A stretch of 64,000 nucleotides of DNA from Planctomycetaceae bacterium. GTDB taxonomy: Bacteria > Planctomycetota > Planctomycetia > Pirellulales > Lacipirellulaceae. The position numbers were made by a program, and so were the translations under genes. A model generated the notes under the pieces. The model had not been told where the DNA came from. It saw nothing but the letters and a program-made list of their open reading frames with translations, and did no database searches. This document shows positions 26,520 to 35,750 of this stretch, one piece after another (within the stretch, counting starts at the first letter, position 1; every line of letters starts with the position of its first letter). Location: positions 145,196 to 209,195 of the forward strand of contig PABB01000005.1 in assembly GCA_002702655.1 (NCBI GenBank), written 5' to 3'.

Positions 26520-27097
26520 GCGGATTCGCTCCGAGCGCGAGGAGGTGCATCGCTGCAAAGTGCCAGGGAAGTCGCTGCCGCGAGATGCAGCGGCGCCACT
26601 GATGGGGGCCCGGCGCGAGAATGTACGGCGAGCCAACTCAGCGGGCGTCAGCCGTACCCCGGAGTTGCGACTGCCGCATCGAGCAGCAAATCTGTTGCCA
26701 ACTGACCGCGCGGCGACTTCCGCCGGGGACCCGATCTCGCTTTCGGCCGCAAAAATCCGGGGGATTTTGCGACCAAGTTGACAATCCCGCGAAGAATCAT
26801 AGGCGACGCGATCCGGCCCGAGGGCGCCGCCGGGCCGCACGCTGCGTGCACTGTGCGAGGGGCAGGTGTGCGAAATCAGAACACAGACTGTGCCCCGGCC
26901 GCGTGCTGCCGGCGCCAGTCCGACCCGGGGCGGATTGGGGGATTGACCTCCTGCGGGCGACCTCGACGGCGTGTAATGGCGACGGGCGGCTCATGCAGAT
27001 TGTCGGGGTCGTGATGCGCAAGTCGCGACCGGCGCGCCCCCCCAGGCGAGCTATCTTTCTGAACGCCAAATTGTCGTTCGTTCTGACGTTCGCCCCG
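26520..27097. other. Divergent regulatory interval between hoxE and the HlyD-like gene
   Basis: 578 bases with no credible gene. It must contain promoters for both operons. A hairpin CGCAAAAATCC..GGGATTTTGCG lies at 26748-26771, followed at about 26776 by TTGACA; no convincing -10 at the right distance was found. No regulator gene lies next to either operon. Confidence 0.4.
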
Positions 27098-28360
27098 ATG
27101 AAAAGCCGACTCCAGCCCGCTGTCGTCGCCCCCGAAGCGCCGGCCGACGCTGCGCGCTCGGCGGAGGCCGCGCTGGAACAGGTTGAGCAGCAGTTGCACC
27201 AGGCGATCGTCGAGGCGCCCGCGCCGCCGGCCGCTCAGTCTCCACCGGCAGAGTCGCCGCCGCCCGCTGCAAGAGCGACGCCGGCGGCCTCGGCGCCGCC
27301 GATTCCGTCGGCCCGTCCGCTAGGACGAGCCCTCATTGCCATCACGCTGGCCGCGGGGTTGCTGGTCGCCGGCTCTGCGGTGTGGGCGAACTTCTTTCGA
27401 TACTTGGCCCACGGAATTGTGATCGCGCGCACCGCCGAGTTGACCGCGCCGTGGGCGGGGACCATCGAAACGATGCACGTGCGCCCGGGCCAGTTGGTCG
27501 GGCAGGGCGATCTGTTGGCGACGGTCACTGATCCGCAAATCGATGTCGCGATTGAGCGCATTCAGGACGAGCTGCGGACGGCGCGGGCCGAGTTGGCTGC
27601 CGCCGCGGCGCGTCTCGACGCCGAAGCGATCGCCGAGCAGGATCGCCGCTTGCAGTTGTCCTCGCAGTATTTCGAGATGCTGGGCCGGCTTGGCGCCGAG
27701 TCCGCCACGGCCGAGGAATTGTCCGCCAGTCGCAACCGCCTGGCGCCGTTGGTTGAATCGTCCACGGTCACCGAACACGAAATCGAGTCGCTCGCATTTC
27801 GCCAGGCGGCGAGCCGGGCCCGCGTGGCGGCGATGCAGCAGACGGTCGACGCACTGGCGGACCGCCTGCACCACCCGCCGGCGCAGACGACCGACGACGC
27901 ACAATTGCGACCCTGGACGGCGCGCATCGAACAACTCACCGGCGAATTGGCCCGGCTGAAGCAGCAGCGAGAGCGCGGCCTGGTCCGCGCGCCGTTCGCT
28001 GGGCAGGTCGTGCAGGTTTTCGGCCATCAGGGGGAGTCGTGCAGCGAAGATCGACCGCTGCTGGAACTGCTCGACACAAGCTCCCGCGAAGTCGCCGTGT
28101 ACGTGCCGCCGAGTCGCGCCGACCGCTTCAAACTTGGCCAGCGAGTCCAGGTGTCGATCGACAACGTCAATGCGTTGGTCGACTGCAAGGTCGTCGCCAT
28201 CGGCCCGCAGTACGAGGTCTGGCCGCTTCAGCGCGAGGACGAGTCCGTCCGCCCGCAGCGGCTGCTGCCCGTTTACTTGAGTCTGCCGCGGCAGTTGCCG
28301 GCCGGCGCGACCGTGCACGCTGGCGAAGCGGTCCACGTTCCCGTCGCTTGGGGAGGTTGA
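27098..28360 (+). CDS. HlyD-like membrane fusion protein of a polysaccharide operon
   Basis: A 420-residue protein. Residues 1-75 are a cytoplasmic Ala/Pro-rich leader, 76-97 a membrane helix (RALIAITLAAGLLVAGSAVW), and the rest is periplasmic. It has the split biotinyl-lipoyl-like domain (ELTAPWAGTIETMHVRPGQLV, matched later by GLVRAPFAGQVVQVFGHQGE), a long alpha-helical hairpin between them (about 140-275) and a beta-barrel C-terminal part. This layout matches HlyD/EmrA and the periplasmic part of alginate Alg44. It starts a three-gene plus-strand operon with the receiver/PilZ-like gene four bases on, so a role beside the glycosyltransferase is inferred. Confidence 0.85.
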   Translation: MKSRLQPAVVAPEAPADAARSAEAALEQVEQQLHQAIVEAPAPPAAQSPPAESPPPAARATPAASAPPIPSARPLGRALIAITLAAGLLVAGSAVWANFFRYLAHGIVIARTAELTAPWAGTIETMHVRPGQLVGQGDLLATVTDPQIDVAIERIQDELRTARAELAAAAARLDAEAIAEQDRRLQLSSQYFEMLGRLGAESATAEELSASRNRLAPLVESSTVTEHEIESLAFRQAASRARVAAMQQTVDALADRLHHPPAQTTDDAQLRPWTARIEQLTGELARLKQQRERGLVRAPFAGQVVQVFGHQGESCSEDRPLLELLDTSSREVAVYVPPSRADRFKLGQRVQVSIDNVNALVDCKVVAIGPQYEVWPLQREDESVRPQRLLPVYLSLPRQLPAGATVHAGEAVHVPVAWGG

Positions 28361-28364
28361 GGCC

Positions 28365-29636
28365 ATGCAAGAATCACATTCTCCCGTAGCGGATGCAGTT
28401 CGCCCTGGCCGATTGGCGGTGGCCAGCAGCAGCATGCAGCCCTGGCGTTTGCTGCACGTGGAAGCCGACGTCATCGAGGCGATGAAGGTGAAGCTGGCGC
28501 TGCGCGGCTGCCTGCCGGTCGACTCGCAGATCTTCCATGTCGAGTCCGTCGCGGCGGCGGTCGAGTTTCTGGCGGATCGCGACGTCGATGCCGTGTTGGC
28601 GGCCCACGCGTTCGACGATCCGCAGGACGACCAGCCGCTGAGCGAGCTGATTCAAACGTGCGGCACGGCGCCGGTGGTGGTGCTCTCGCGCGACAGTCAC
28701 ACCGACGCGGTGCTGCGTGCCGGTCGGCTGGGCGCTCGCGAGTTTCTGCCGAAAGAGCGCGTCACCGGCGACGGGCTTGCTGCGCTGCTCAAGCCACTGA
28801 TCGTTCCGGCCGACCACCATGACCTCGTTGCACGCGACGAACGTCGCAAAGCCGGGCGCTACACCCTGTGCGTTCCCGCGGTCGTCGTGCCGGTCATGCC
28901 TGACGGTTCGCCCGGGCCGGAGACGCCCGGCAGCACAGTCACTATCAGCCGGATCGGCATTGGCGTGCTGGTCGAGCAGGACCCGCAATCGATTCCCGAC
29001 CTGTGCGTGGTGGGCATCGAGGGCCCTGACGGACGGTATCGCTACAGGACCGTCGAGTGGCGCCATCGTCGGCTCGCGGTACCCGCCGTGAAGTTGGGCG
29101 GTCGATTCGTTACCGGCGACGAAGATCCTCTGGACGCACGCCACCTGACGCCGCGGTTCGACCCGCGCCGCCTGCGTTACGCGGCGGCCATGGACGCGCA
29201 TTTGTTGAAGGCGTGGACGGCGCGCGGCGTGTTGCGGTCGCGCACCGTGGATCGCGTGAAGAGCTGCTCCGCCTGCTACTCGCTGCTGAGCTACCGCGAC
29301 GGCTGCCCCGAGTGCGGTTCGTTCGACACCGAGCGGACGCCGTTGATTCACCATTTCGCGTGTGCGCACGTAGCGCCCGCCGCCGAGTTTGGCGCGGGCG
29401 ACTTGGCTTGCCCGAAGTGCCGGTCGTCGCGTTTGGTCGTCGGCGCCGACTTTGAATACCTCGACGGTCCGCGGCGCTGCCGCGAGTGCTCGTGGAGCGA
29501 CTCGCAACTGGCGCTGATCACCGAGTGCATGGGCTGCGGCAAACGGGCCGTTGCCGACGAAGCCGTGGAGAAGGACGTTATCGCGTACCATGTTGATCGA
29601 CTGGATCCGCTGGATTTCGTCCAGGACGCTCGGTGA
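28365..29636 (+). CDS. Receiver-like, PilZ-like and TackOD1 zinc domain protein
   Basis: A 423-residue cytoplasmic protein. Residues 26-145 resemble a response-regulator receiver (WRLLHVEADVIEAMKVKL, PVVVLSRDSHTDAVLRAG, GAREFLPKE), but the usual phosphorylatable Asp context is not obvious. Residues 158-255 resemble PilZ: RKAGR (161-165) fits RxxxR, and TISRIG (193-198) fits the [D/N]xSxxG motif except for Thr. Residues 300-400 carry cysteine pairs (CSAC, CPEC, CPKC, CREC, CMGC) matching the TackOD1 metal-binding domain. A GGGAGG site precedes the ATG. The gene lies between the HlyD-like and glycosyltransferase genes, so it probably controls the polysaccharide synthase, perhaps through c-di-GMP. 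Confidence 0.75.
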   Translation: MQESHSPVADAVRPGRLAVASSSMQPWRLLHVEADVIEAMKVKLALRGCLPVDSQIFHVESVAAAVEFLADRDVDAVLAAHAFDDPQDDQPLSELIQTCGTAPVVVLSRDSHTDAVLRAGRLGAREFLPKERVTGDGLAALLKPLIVPADHHDLVARDERRKAGRYTLCVPAVVVPVMPDGSPGPETPGSTVTISRIGIGVLVEQDPQSIPDLCVVGIEGPDGRYRYRTVEWRHRRLAVPAVKLGGRFVTGDEDPLDARHLTPRFDPRRLRYAAAMDAHLLKAWTARGVLRSRTVDRVKSCSACYSLLSYRDGCPECGSFDTERTPLIHHFACAHVAPAAEFGAGDLACPKCRSSRLVVGADFEYLDGPRRCRECSWSDSQLALITECMGCGKRAVADEAVEKDVIAYHVDRLDPLDFVQDAR

Positions 29637-30870
29637 GCTGCTGCTGCTGACGTGGCCGTTGTTGTGCATCGACGGCGTACGCTACGGCCTGGCCACGGTG
29701 GTGATGTGTCTGTGGGATGCTGCGCGCGAGGCGACGGGCTGGCTGCTGCGGCGCCCAGCCCCGCGAGATGATTTTCAGCCGCACGTGAGCGTCGTGCTGG
29801 CCGGGCTGAACGAAGCCGACACGATCGAGGCGACGCTGGCGTCGGTCTGGGGCAGCTACCCGTCGATGGAAATCATCGTCGTCGACGACGGTTCGACCGA
29901 CGGCATGGCGGACGTGGCGCAGCGATTTGCCCAAAATCACGCGGGCGTGCTGGTGATCCGCAAGCAGCAACGCGGCGGCAAATCGTCGGCGCTCAACGCG
30001 GCGCTCCCCTTTGTCAACGCCGAGATCGTGGTGTGCGTCGACACCGACTCGCACCTGGAACCGGGGGCCATCGCCCGCATCGTGCAGCCGTTTCGCGATC
30101 CGCGCGTTGGCGCCGTGGCCGGCACGGTGGTGGCCCGCAACGCCACGACCAGCCTGCTCACTCGATTGCAGGCGGCCGAGTACCTGCGCAGCGTGTTCGT
30201 CGGCAGAATGCTCAGCTCGCGGCTGGGCGTGCTGAGCATCGTGTCAGGGGCGTTTGGCGCCTACCGCCGCACGGCGCTGCAACGGACCGGGGGCTGGGAC
30301 GTCGGCCCGGGCGAGGACGGCGACCTGGTGCTGCGACTCCGCAAGAGCGGCTGGCTGATCAAGCACGCTCCCTACGCGCAGTGTCGGACCAATCTGCCGA
30401 CGTCTTGGCAGCGATTGTTTAAGCAGCGTCGCCGTTGGGAATGGGCCGCGGTGACGTTCGAGTGCCGCAAGCATGTCGATCTGGCCGACGTGCGGCGACC
30501 CGGATTCCGCGCGAGCAACCTCGCGATCTTGCTGGAAACGTGGTTCTTCCGCATTTTCCTGGTTTACGCGGCGGCCGCGGCGACGCTTTACCTGGGATGT
30601 CTGCGACCGCACATGTTGGCGCCGGCGCTGCTGACGAATTACGCACTGTGCATGGCATTGGAACTGACACAGTGGCTGGTCGTGATGTACTACTCGCCCA
30701 ACCCGCGCCGCGACGCGCGCAGCCTGCTGTGCGTGCCGCTGCTGCCGGCGTACTTTCTGTTCATCAAAGCCGCCTCGCTGGTCGCCTACACCGAAGAGTT
30801 CCTCTGGCGCCGCTCATACCGCGACACGTTCGTCCCGGCGCACGTGAGTCGCAAGACGTGGCAGTGGTGA
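29590..30870 (+). CDS. Membrane family 2 glycosyltransferase (processive type)
   Basis: A 426-residue inner-membrane enzyme. N-terminal membrane segments (about 10-55) precede a GT-A domain with VVLAGLNEADTIEATLASV, VVDDGSTDGM, the metal-binding VCVDTDSHLEPG, GPGEDGDLVLRLRKSGW (catalytic acidic residue region) and LFKQRRRWEWA (QxxRW). Three further hydrophobic segments follow. These are the D, D, D, QxxRW features of processive synthases such as Alg8, BcsA and HasA. The ATG at 29590 lies inside the upstream gene (47-base overlap), suggesting coupling. Polymer identity is unknown. Confidence 0.88.
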   Translation: MLIDWIRWISSRTLGELLLLTWPLLCIDGVRYGLATVVMCLWDAAREATGWLLRRPAPRDDFQPHVSVVLAGLNEADTIEATLASVWGSYPSMEIIVVDDGSTDGMADVAQRFAQNHAGVLVIRKQQRGGKSSALNAALPFVNAEIVVCVDTDSHLEPGAIARIVQPFRDPRVGAVAGTVVARNATTSLLTRLQAAEYLRSVFVGRMLSSRLGVLSIVSGAFGAYRRTALQRTGGWDVGPGEDGDLVLRLRKSGWLIKHAPYAQCRTNLPTSWQRLFKQRRRWEWAAVTFECRKHVDLADVRRPGFRASNLAILLETWFFRIFLVYAAAAATLYLGCLRPHMLAPALLTNYALCMALELTQWLVVMYYSPNPRRDARSLLCVPLLPAYFLFIKAASLVAYTEEFLWRRSYRDTFVPAHVSRKTWQW

Positions 30871-30986
30871 GCTGCTGTCGGCCGATGTATGGCGCGCTTC
30901 GCCGTAGGCTGGCGTGCGGCCGGATCGCTTAGGCGCGACAGGTAAACGCGGTTCGAGCTTGGCGTCAGTTGCCCCAGAAAAACACG

Positions 30987-31022
30987 AGGCCTGCCGCTCG
31001 GACGGTTCCAAGCGGCAGGCCT
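30987..31022 (-). terminator. Intrinsic terminator of the lectin/dockerin protein gene
   Basis: AGGCCTGCCGCT (30987-30998) pairs perfectly with AGCGGCAGGCCT (31011-31022). Read on the minus strand the hairpin is followed by GTTTTTC, fitting the end of the gene at 31052. Confidence 0.75.
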
Positions 31023-31051
31023 GTGCATTCATCAAACTCAGCGACGAGTTG

Positions 31052-33334
31052 CTAGGCTTGCCGACGACGGCGAGCGCAACCCGCGATCAGGCCGGCACAG
31101 ACAATTGCCAAGCCCAACGAACCGGGTTCGGGAACGGCCCCGGAGGCCGGGCCGCCGGCTCCGTAGTTGGCCGACCAATCGGCGAGGTTGCCGACCCCAG
31201 GGTCGCGCTGCCAGAGCAGGAAGTCGCTACCGTCGACATCGCCGTCGCCGTCAAAGTCGCCGGCGATACCGGGCGCCGGGCCAGTCCCGGGTCCCGCAAC
31301 GAGCCCCAGGCCGGTGTTGGCCGCCACGGTCTTGTCGCCCAAAACTTCGGCCGACAGGTGGAAGAACGCAGCCGCATCGAAACCGGTTGCCAGATAGTCG
31401 CCCTGAGCGACCCAGACTTCCAGACCCGAGTCGCCCCCGCCTTGGCGCTGCCAAGCCTCGAAATCGTAGGTTTGTCCTTCCATGAGCGTAATCGTGCCGA
31501 AGGTGTTGGCGTTGCCCGTTCCCTCGAAGCCGGCCAACAAGTACGTGTCGCCGTTCGACTCAGGATCGCCCAGCGTCGACAAACCGCCGTCAGCGGTCGC
31601 TGGCGACGAAGCCGTGAAGTCCTCGCCCACGATCCGCAGCGCGCTGCTGTCGTCAGACTGCAACGTGAAGGTAAACACCTCGCCGGGCAGCCCGTCGGTA
31701 TCAGTCGCGGTGACCGTGAACGATCCCGTGACGAACGTCGAAAAATCGGGGAAGTCGTCGCCGGTCGAGATGGGGAATTGATTCACCTGCGACGGATCGA
31801 GCGTGGCGCCGGGCCGACCGCAGCAGATGCTGGCGGGGCTCGTGCCGTCAGTCAGAACCACTTCATCGAACGATCCCGTGGCATCCGGCGTGGCGGTGCG
31901 CGAATTAGTGATCGTCGCGGCGATGGTGTTGGTCTGTCCGGCGTAGTTATTGACCGTGGCGTTGCCGGTCATGCGCACCGGCTGCGAATACACCGCTCCT
32001 GTCATCGTTGACGTGTCGCCCAACAGGATGTACTGGGGCGTCGTGTTTGGCGCCGGATCGACGAAGTCACCCTTGGCCGTGCTCAGTTCCCAGTAGGCGC
32101 CGCCCTCGTTTTCGAACGCCACGAATTCAATGTCGTACGTTCCGGGGGCGAGATTGATCACGCCCTTGCTGTCGCGATCGCCGGGGGCAATGAAGACGAG
32201 CGAACCGTCTTCGTCGACGTGGCCATTGCTCGCCTTGATGAATTCGTGCTGAACAATGGGGCTGCCCGGCGTTTCTTGGGACAGGATCCGCAGGGCGAAG
32301 CCGTCGTCGCTGACGCGATTGAACGTGTACAGCCCGCCCTGGCCCGCCGGGACCTCGAAAGTCCCCTTGATGACGGTTTGCACGAATTGATCCTCCGTGC
32401 CGTCCACGTGCGAAATGAACGGCACTTCCGTGCCGCCCACGGCGCCCGTGTTGCCGCCGTTGGTCACAGGATCCTTCAGATCGAGCACCGCGGACGAACC
32501 GTCAAAGATCGTGCCGGCGCCGGAGTTGATGTTCGCAATGGCCTGCCGCGTGTTTTTGACGTATCCCAGGTCGCGGACTTCGCGAACGCCAAACTCGGTG
32601 GCCGTCCCGTTGGGACCGGGCAACCGCGCGATCGGCGACGGGAAGGCGCGCGCCAGGACAGCCGGGTCGATCCGCGACGCCGCCAGCGTGGGCTGCGTCG
32701 CCAGAGCGGTGCTCCACTCAACCACGAAATTGAAGATCGCTTGTCCCTCGCCGAGACTGTCGAAGTCGAGTTCGGGTTCGTCGATGTCAAATCCGCTGGC
32801 ATTGTCGTTCCACGTGCCGCCGCCGGTCATCTGCCCGGCGTCTTCGGCGTTGCCGGCGTCGTTCGGTTCGCCGCCACCCCAATTCTGATACGTGAACGCC
32901 TCGCCGTTGACCCAGGCCCAACCATCTGTCTGCGGATTCAGTTGGATGGCGGATTCCGTTGCGCCCGGCGCCACGCCGAAGCGGTCAGTCAGGCCAATCC
33001 AGCGATCGCCCGGGGCGTTGGTGTTCACAAGAGTGTTTTCCGCCGCCCCGCCGATCACGACGAGATGGCCCACCGCGCCGCCGCCCGTGGGATCGGGTGC
33101 GCTTTGAGCGTAGTAAAAAGCTTCTTCCCAAGTGAGCGGGCTATCGATGGCTTCGTAAACATTCCACGTGTTGCCCGCGCCAAATTGGCCGGTAAACAGG
33201 TCGCCAGCGTCGGCCCGATCAGCCGCCCCAAAGGCGCCCAGCGAAATCACGGCCGCAGCGGCGAGAACTCGTAGTGGACTTCGCACAGCCTCGGCCAATG
33301 AGGACATCCTCTGTGCCGAACATCTCAATAACAT
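31052..33334 (-). CDS. Large exported protein: C-type-lectin-like, dockerin-type repeat, PEP-CTERM
   Basis: A 760-residue protein with signal peptide (after MSSLAEAVRS, hydrophobic LRVLAAAAVISLGAFGAA, cleavage ADA|G). Residues about 45-205 look like a C-type lectin-like domain (LTWEEAFYYAQ, DRWIGLTD, GWAWVNGEAFTYQNWGGGEP). The middle has two PA14-like beta-sandwich segments (VSDDGFALRILSQ.., QSDDSSALRIVGEDF). Near the C terminus GDFDGDGDVDGSDFLLWQRD is a dockerin-like calcium-binding repeat, and VPEPGSLGLAI..RRRR is a PEP-CTERM anchor. GGGAG eight bases before the ATG at 33334 supports this start; 33307 is an alternative. Probably a surface adhesin or polysaccharide-binding protein. Confidence 0.82.
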   Translation of the reverse strand: MLLRCSAQRMSSLAEAVRSPLRVLAAAAVISLGAFGAADRADAGDLFTGQFGAGNTWNVYEAIDSPLTWEEAFYYAQSAPDPTGGGAVGHLVVIGGAAENTLVNTNAPGDRWIGLTDRFGVAPGATESAIQLNPQTDGWAWVNGEAFTYQNWGGGEPNDAGNAEDAGQMTGGGTWNDNASGFDIDEPELDFDSLGEGQAIFNFVVEWSTALATQPTLAASRIDPAVLARAFPSPIARLPGPNGTATEFGVREVRDLGYVKNTRQAIANINSGAGTIFDGSSAVLDLKDPVTNGGNTGAVGGTEVPFISHVDGTEDQFVQTVIKGTFEVPAGQGGLYTFNRVSDDGFALRILSQETPGSPIVQHEFIKASNGHVDEDGSLVFIAPGDRDSKGVINLAPGTYDIEFVAFENEGGAYWELSTAKGDFVDPAPNTTPQYILLGDTSTMTGAVYSQPVRMTGNATVNNYAGQTNTIAATITNSRTATPDATGSFDEVVLTDGTSPASICCGRPGATLDPSQVNQFPISTGDDFPDFSTFVTGSFTVTATDTDGLPGEVFTFTLQSDDSSALRIVGEDFTASSPATADGGLSTLGDPESNGDTYLLAGFEGTGNANTFGTITLMEGQTYDFEAWQRQGGGDSGLEVWVAQGDYLATGFDAAAFFHLSAEVLGDKTVAANTGLGLVAGPGTGPAPGIAGDFDGDGDVDGSDFLLWQRDPGVGNLADWSANYGAGGPASGAVPEPGSLGLAIVCAGLIAGCARRRRQA

Positions 33335-34367
33335 TCCAAGATCTCCCAAAGATGTGAAACAGTCGTCGTCGCGTAGCGAATCAATGTCGTTGGACAGGCC
33401 CTAAACAGGCTTGCCCGCAATGCACGCTCAAGTCCAATTCTGATGGCGAGCGTCCTCCCTCCTGCTCAGTGCGAGCACAGCTGAGGCATGAGCCCAGACA
33501 CGTCTATCAAAACGAGCGATAAGGTCCCGGTTCGACGGCAGTGGAATCACAGTCTGCCGTGTTCGAAGAGTGATTGGGGAAGGCCATGGGATGGCATAAC
33601 CCCTTGCTTGCCGCAGATCACGCGTCCCAGTGTACTACAAACATGCCCCGTCGTCCCGTCAACAAAATGCCAAGCAGGGCTGTATGCCCGTGGGCATATC
33701 ATGCGTTTTGGCCAAGCGCGGCCGAGGGATAAGCCTTGTCCCGCCAGCGCCGCGGAGGTTGCCGCAACCGCACACGTCAATCACGACCTAGGTCATGACC
33801 GAGCGCAAAGACCAGCCTTAAGAAGTGATACCAGTCCTGCTGTGATGGTTGCTGCCAAAACCGCGTTTTTTAGCAGTTGGCTTCCTGCTCGCGATAGCCT
33901 TGCGTAGAAACGAGGGCGTCGCCGTTTTCTTGCAGCGGCGGACGACTTGATCGATGCCAGCCGGCGTTTTGGCGACTCGCACGACACGCCAAGTCACCCC
34001 GCCGAACGCGACAAGGCGGGAGCTAGGCCTGCGGGACGGCGTCGATATCGAGGCGGCGGTTCAGGGGATTCCTGGTGCGCAGATTCGCCGGCAAATTCAG
34101 ATAACCCGCTGCTGGCCGACTTTCGCAGGCAGGCCGCAGCTTTCTTGGGGAGTTCCTAAAGCGAGTTACTGCGGCGAAGGGCCGCATCCCTGAGGGGGAT
34201 ACCATGCATCTTGAGGGCCGAATACTCGCCCAACGCAAATCGCCGGTCACCCGAAACGGCGGCAGATCGAGCGGCCGCCAATGATGGCCGCTGCCTCTTT
34301 GAGCGCGAAGGAACGGCACGCCGATCGTCCGCACGGCATGGGCGCTGAGAACCCATCAGAAAAAAAG
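33335..34367. other. One-kilobase interval with no supported gene
   Basis: Frames up to 139 residues exist but lack gene-like composition. A minus-strand frame near 34023-34130 ends LNLPANLRTRNPLNRRLDID, which looks like the tail of something protein-like but has no credible N terminus; it may be a remnant. Composition is less GC-rich in 33350-33480, probably the promoter region of the lectin/dockerin gene. Confidence 0.35.
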
Positions 34368-34441
34368 TCGGGCCGACAGGATTCGAACCTGCGACCTTTT
34401 GACCCCCAGTCAAACGCGCTACCAGCCTGCGCCACGGCCCG
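34368..34441 (-). tRNA. tRNA-Pro (GGG)
   Basis: On the minus strand a 74-base cloverleaf: acceptor CGGGCCG pairs with CGGCCCG, discriminator A; anticodon stem TTTGA/TCAAA around CTGGGGG gives anticodon GGG; T arm GCAGGTTCGAATCCTGT. CCA is not encoded. A run of six T follows directly on the minus strand and can terminate transcription. Confidence 0.95.
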
Positions 34442-35012
34442 AACTTTTCTGATTGTCTTTTTGAATTATCGCGGTCGGGGACGTTGCCAGTGGGCGGGTG
34501 GCCCTGGACCCGTCGCGCCGGACCGGTCACGTCGGCGCTGGGGCGCCGTCGCGTGAGTTCCGCAGTATAGCTGGCGCCATCGGCGGCGGCAATCGGCCCT
34601 GGCGGCAGGGAGTTTCGCGGGAAACCGGGCGGTCGCGGTTTCTCGTCGCCGCCGACCCGCTTATCAGCGGCTCAGCTAGCATCATGAACTGGGCGACGCT
34701 CGGCAAGCAAACTCGTCTTGACCGGGATGGCCCGCCGGGACACATTTCCCGCTGCGTGGATCGGCAACTTTCTGCGGGCATCGCTGGCAAGGTCCAGCGG
34801 GCGCCGCTGGTCGATTTTTGCCCCGCATAACCCGCACGCTGCGTCCGCCCCGTTGGCGGGGCGATATGACGCGGCGTTATTCGCACCGCTTGTCCGCTTC
34901 TCGTGAAGTGTCGGTTGCCGGTTGTTGCCAATCGTCGCCGCACGAGTTCGGTCCGCCGTCGGATGCGGCGTCCCCGGTGCGTTGTCCTTGTTTCCCGCAA
35001 TGGAGTGTTAGG
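34442..35012. other. Non-coding interval upstream of the DUF2513 gene
   Basis: About 570 bases with no gene recognised on either strand; frames are proline/arginine-rich. It must carry the tRNA promoter and that of the DUF2513 gene. Confidence 0.35.
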
Positions 35013-35630
35013 ATGAAACGAGACATTGACCTGGCTCGGCAGTTGCTGGCCGACATCGAAAACCGCGGCAGCGACTGCTCGGTGAGCGTGCTGCGCAGCG
35101 GCCCCAATCATGACACTGAGGAGCGGATTCGCTACCACCTGCGGCTGCTGATCGACGGCGGCCTGCTGAAGGAAGTCGACCGTACTTCCACCGGCGTGCC
35201 GTGCGTGCGGCTGACCCACGACGGGCACGAATTGCTGGAGCTGTCGCGCGTGGAAGGCCGCTGGCGCGAGGCCAAGTGGATCTGCCAACAGCGCACCGGC
35301 GGCTTGTCGCTGGCCGTGATCCGCACGATTTTAGTTCGGCTGGCGGTGGCCGAGGGTCGCCCGGCGCCGCGTCGCCGCTGGTACGCCCCGGCGCCGGTCC
35401 GCTCGTCGCTCGACTACGCCCACCGTCCGCTGTCGCGTTACGACCTGCCGCGGTACGAAGGCTGGCGCCACGAGCCGGTCGACGGTTGGTACGACGACGA
35501 AGCCGCCTATGCCCGCTGGTACGCCACCGGCCGCAACGGCCATTACCGCAACGGCGTCGGCGTCGACCTGGACGGCGACGGCATTGCCGACGTCACGCTG
35601 GACGCCACGCTGCCGGACTATCTGATCTAG
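35013..35630 (+). CDS. DUF2513 domain protein
   Basis: A 205-residue soluble protein. Residues 1-110 (MKRDIDLARQLLADIE, YHLRLLIDGGLLKEVD, LTHDGHELLELSRVEGRWREAKW) match DUF2513, a winged-helix-like family often found in phages and genomic islands but also in chromosomes. The C-terminal part is an Arg/Tyr-rich extension (RRRWYAPAPVRSSLDYAHRP, YDLPRYEGWRHEPVDGWYDD) ending in VDLDGDGIADVTLD, which looks like a calcium-binding DxDxDG loop, unusual for the family. GTTAGG precedes the ATG weakly. Function unknown. Confidence 0.8.
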   Translation: MKRDIDLARQLLADIENRGSDCSVSVLRSGPNHDTEERIRYHLRLLIDGGLLKEVDRTSTGVPCVRLTHDGHELLELSRVEGRWREAKWICQQRTGGLSLAVIRTILVRLAVAEGRPAPRRRWYAPAPVRSSLDYAHRPLSRYDLPRYEGWRHEPVDGWYDDEAAYARWYATGRNGHYRNGVGVDLDGDGIADVTLDATLPDYLI

Positions 35631-35664
35631 TTCGCACGGCGCGGTGCATTGCAGTAAGATCACC

Positions 35665-35705
35665 AGCGGCGTCGCCGAGTGTTCGGCGGCGCCGCTTCCT
35701 TTTTT
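35665..35705 (+). terminator. Intrinsic terminator of the DUF2513 gene
   Basis: AGCGGCGTCGCCGA (35665 on) pairs with TCGGCGGCGCCGCT (ending 35696) and is followed by TCCTTTTTT. Confidence 0.8.
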
Positions 35706-35750
35706 CATCTTGGCGGGAAGCGTCGCCGATTGGCGGAGTCGAGGCGGTCG

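Noticed and set aside
33488-33907. 139-residue frame in the interval after the lectin/dockerin gene
   Set aside because: No ribosome-binding site, no recognisable domain and composition unlike neighbouring genes.
35013-35630. DUF2513 as sign of a prophage
   Set aside because: No integrase, structural or lysis genes around it, and codon use is like its neighbours.
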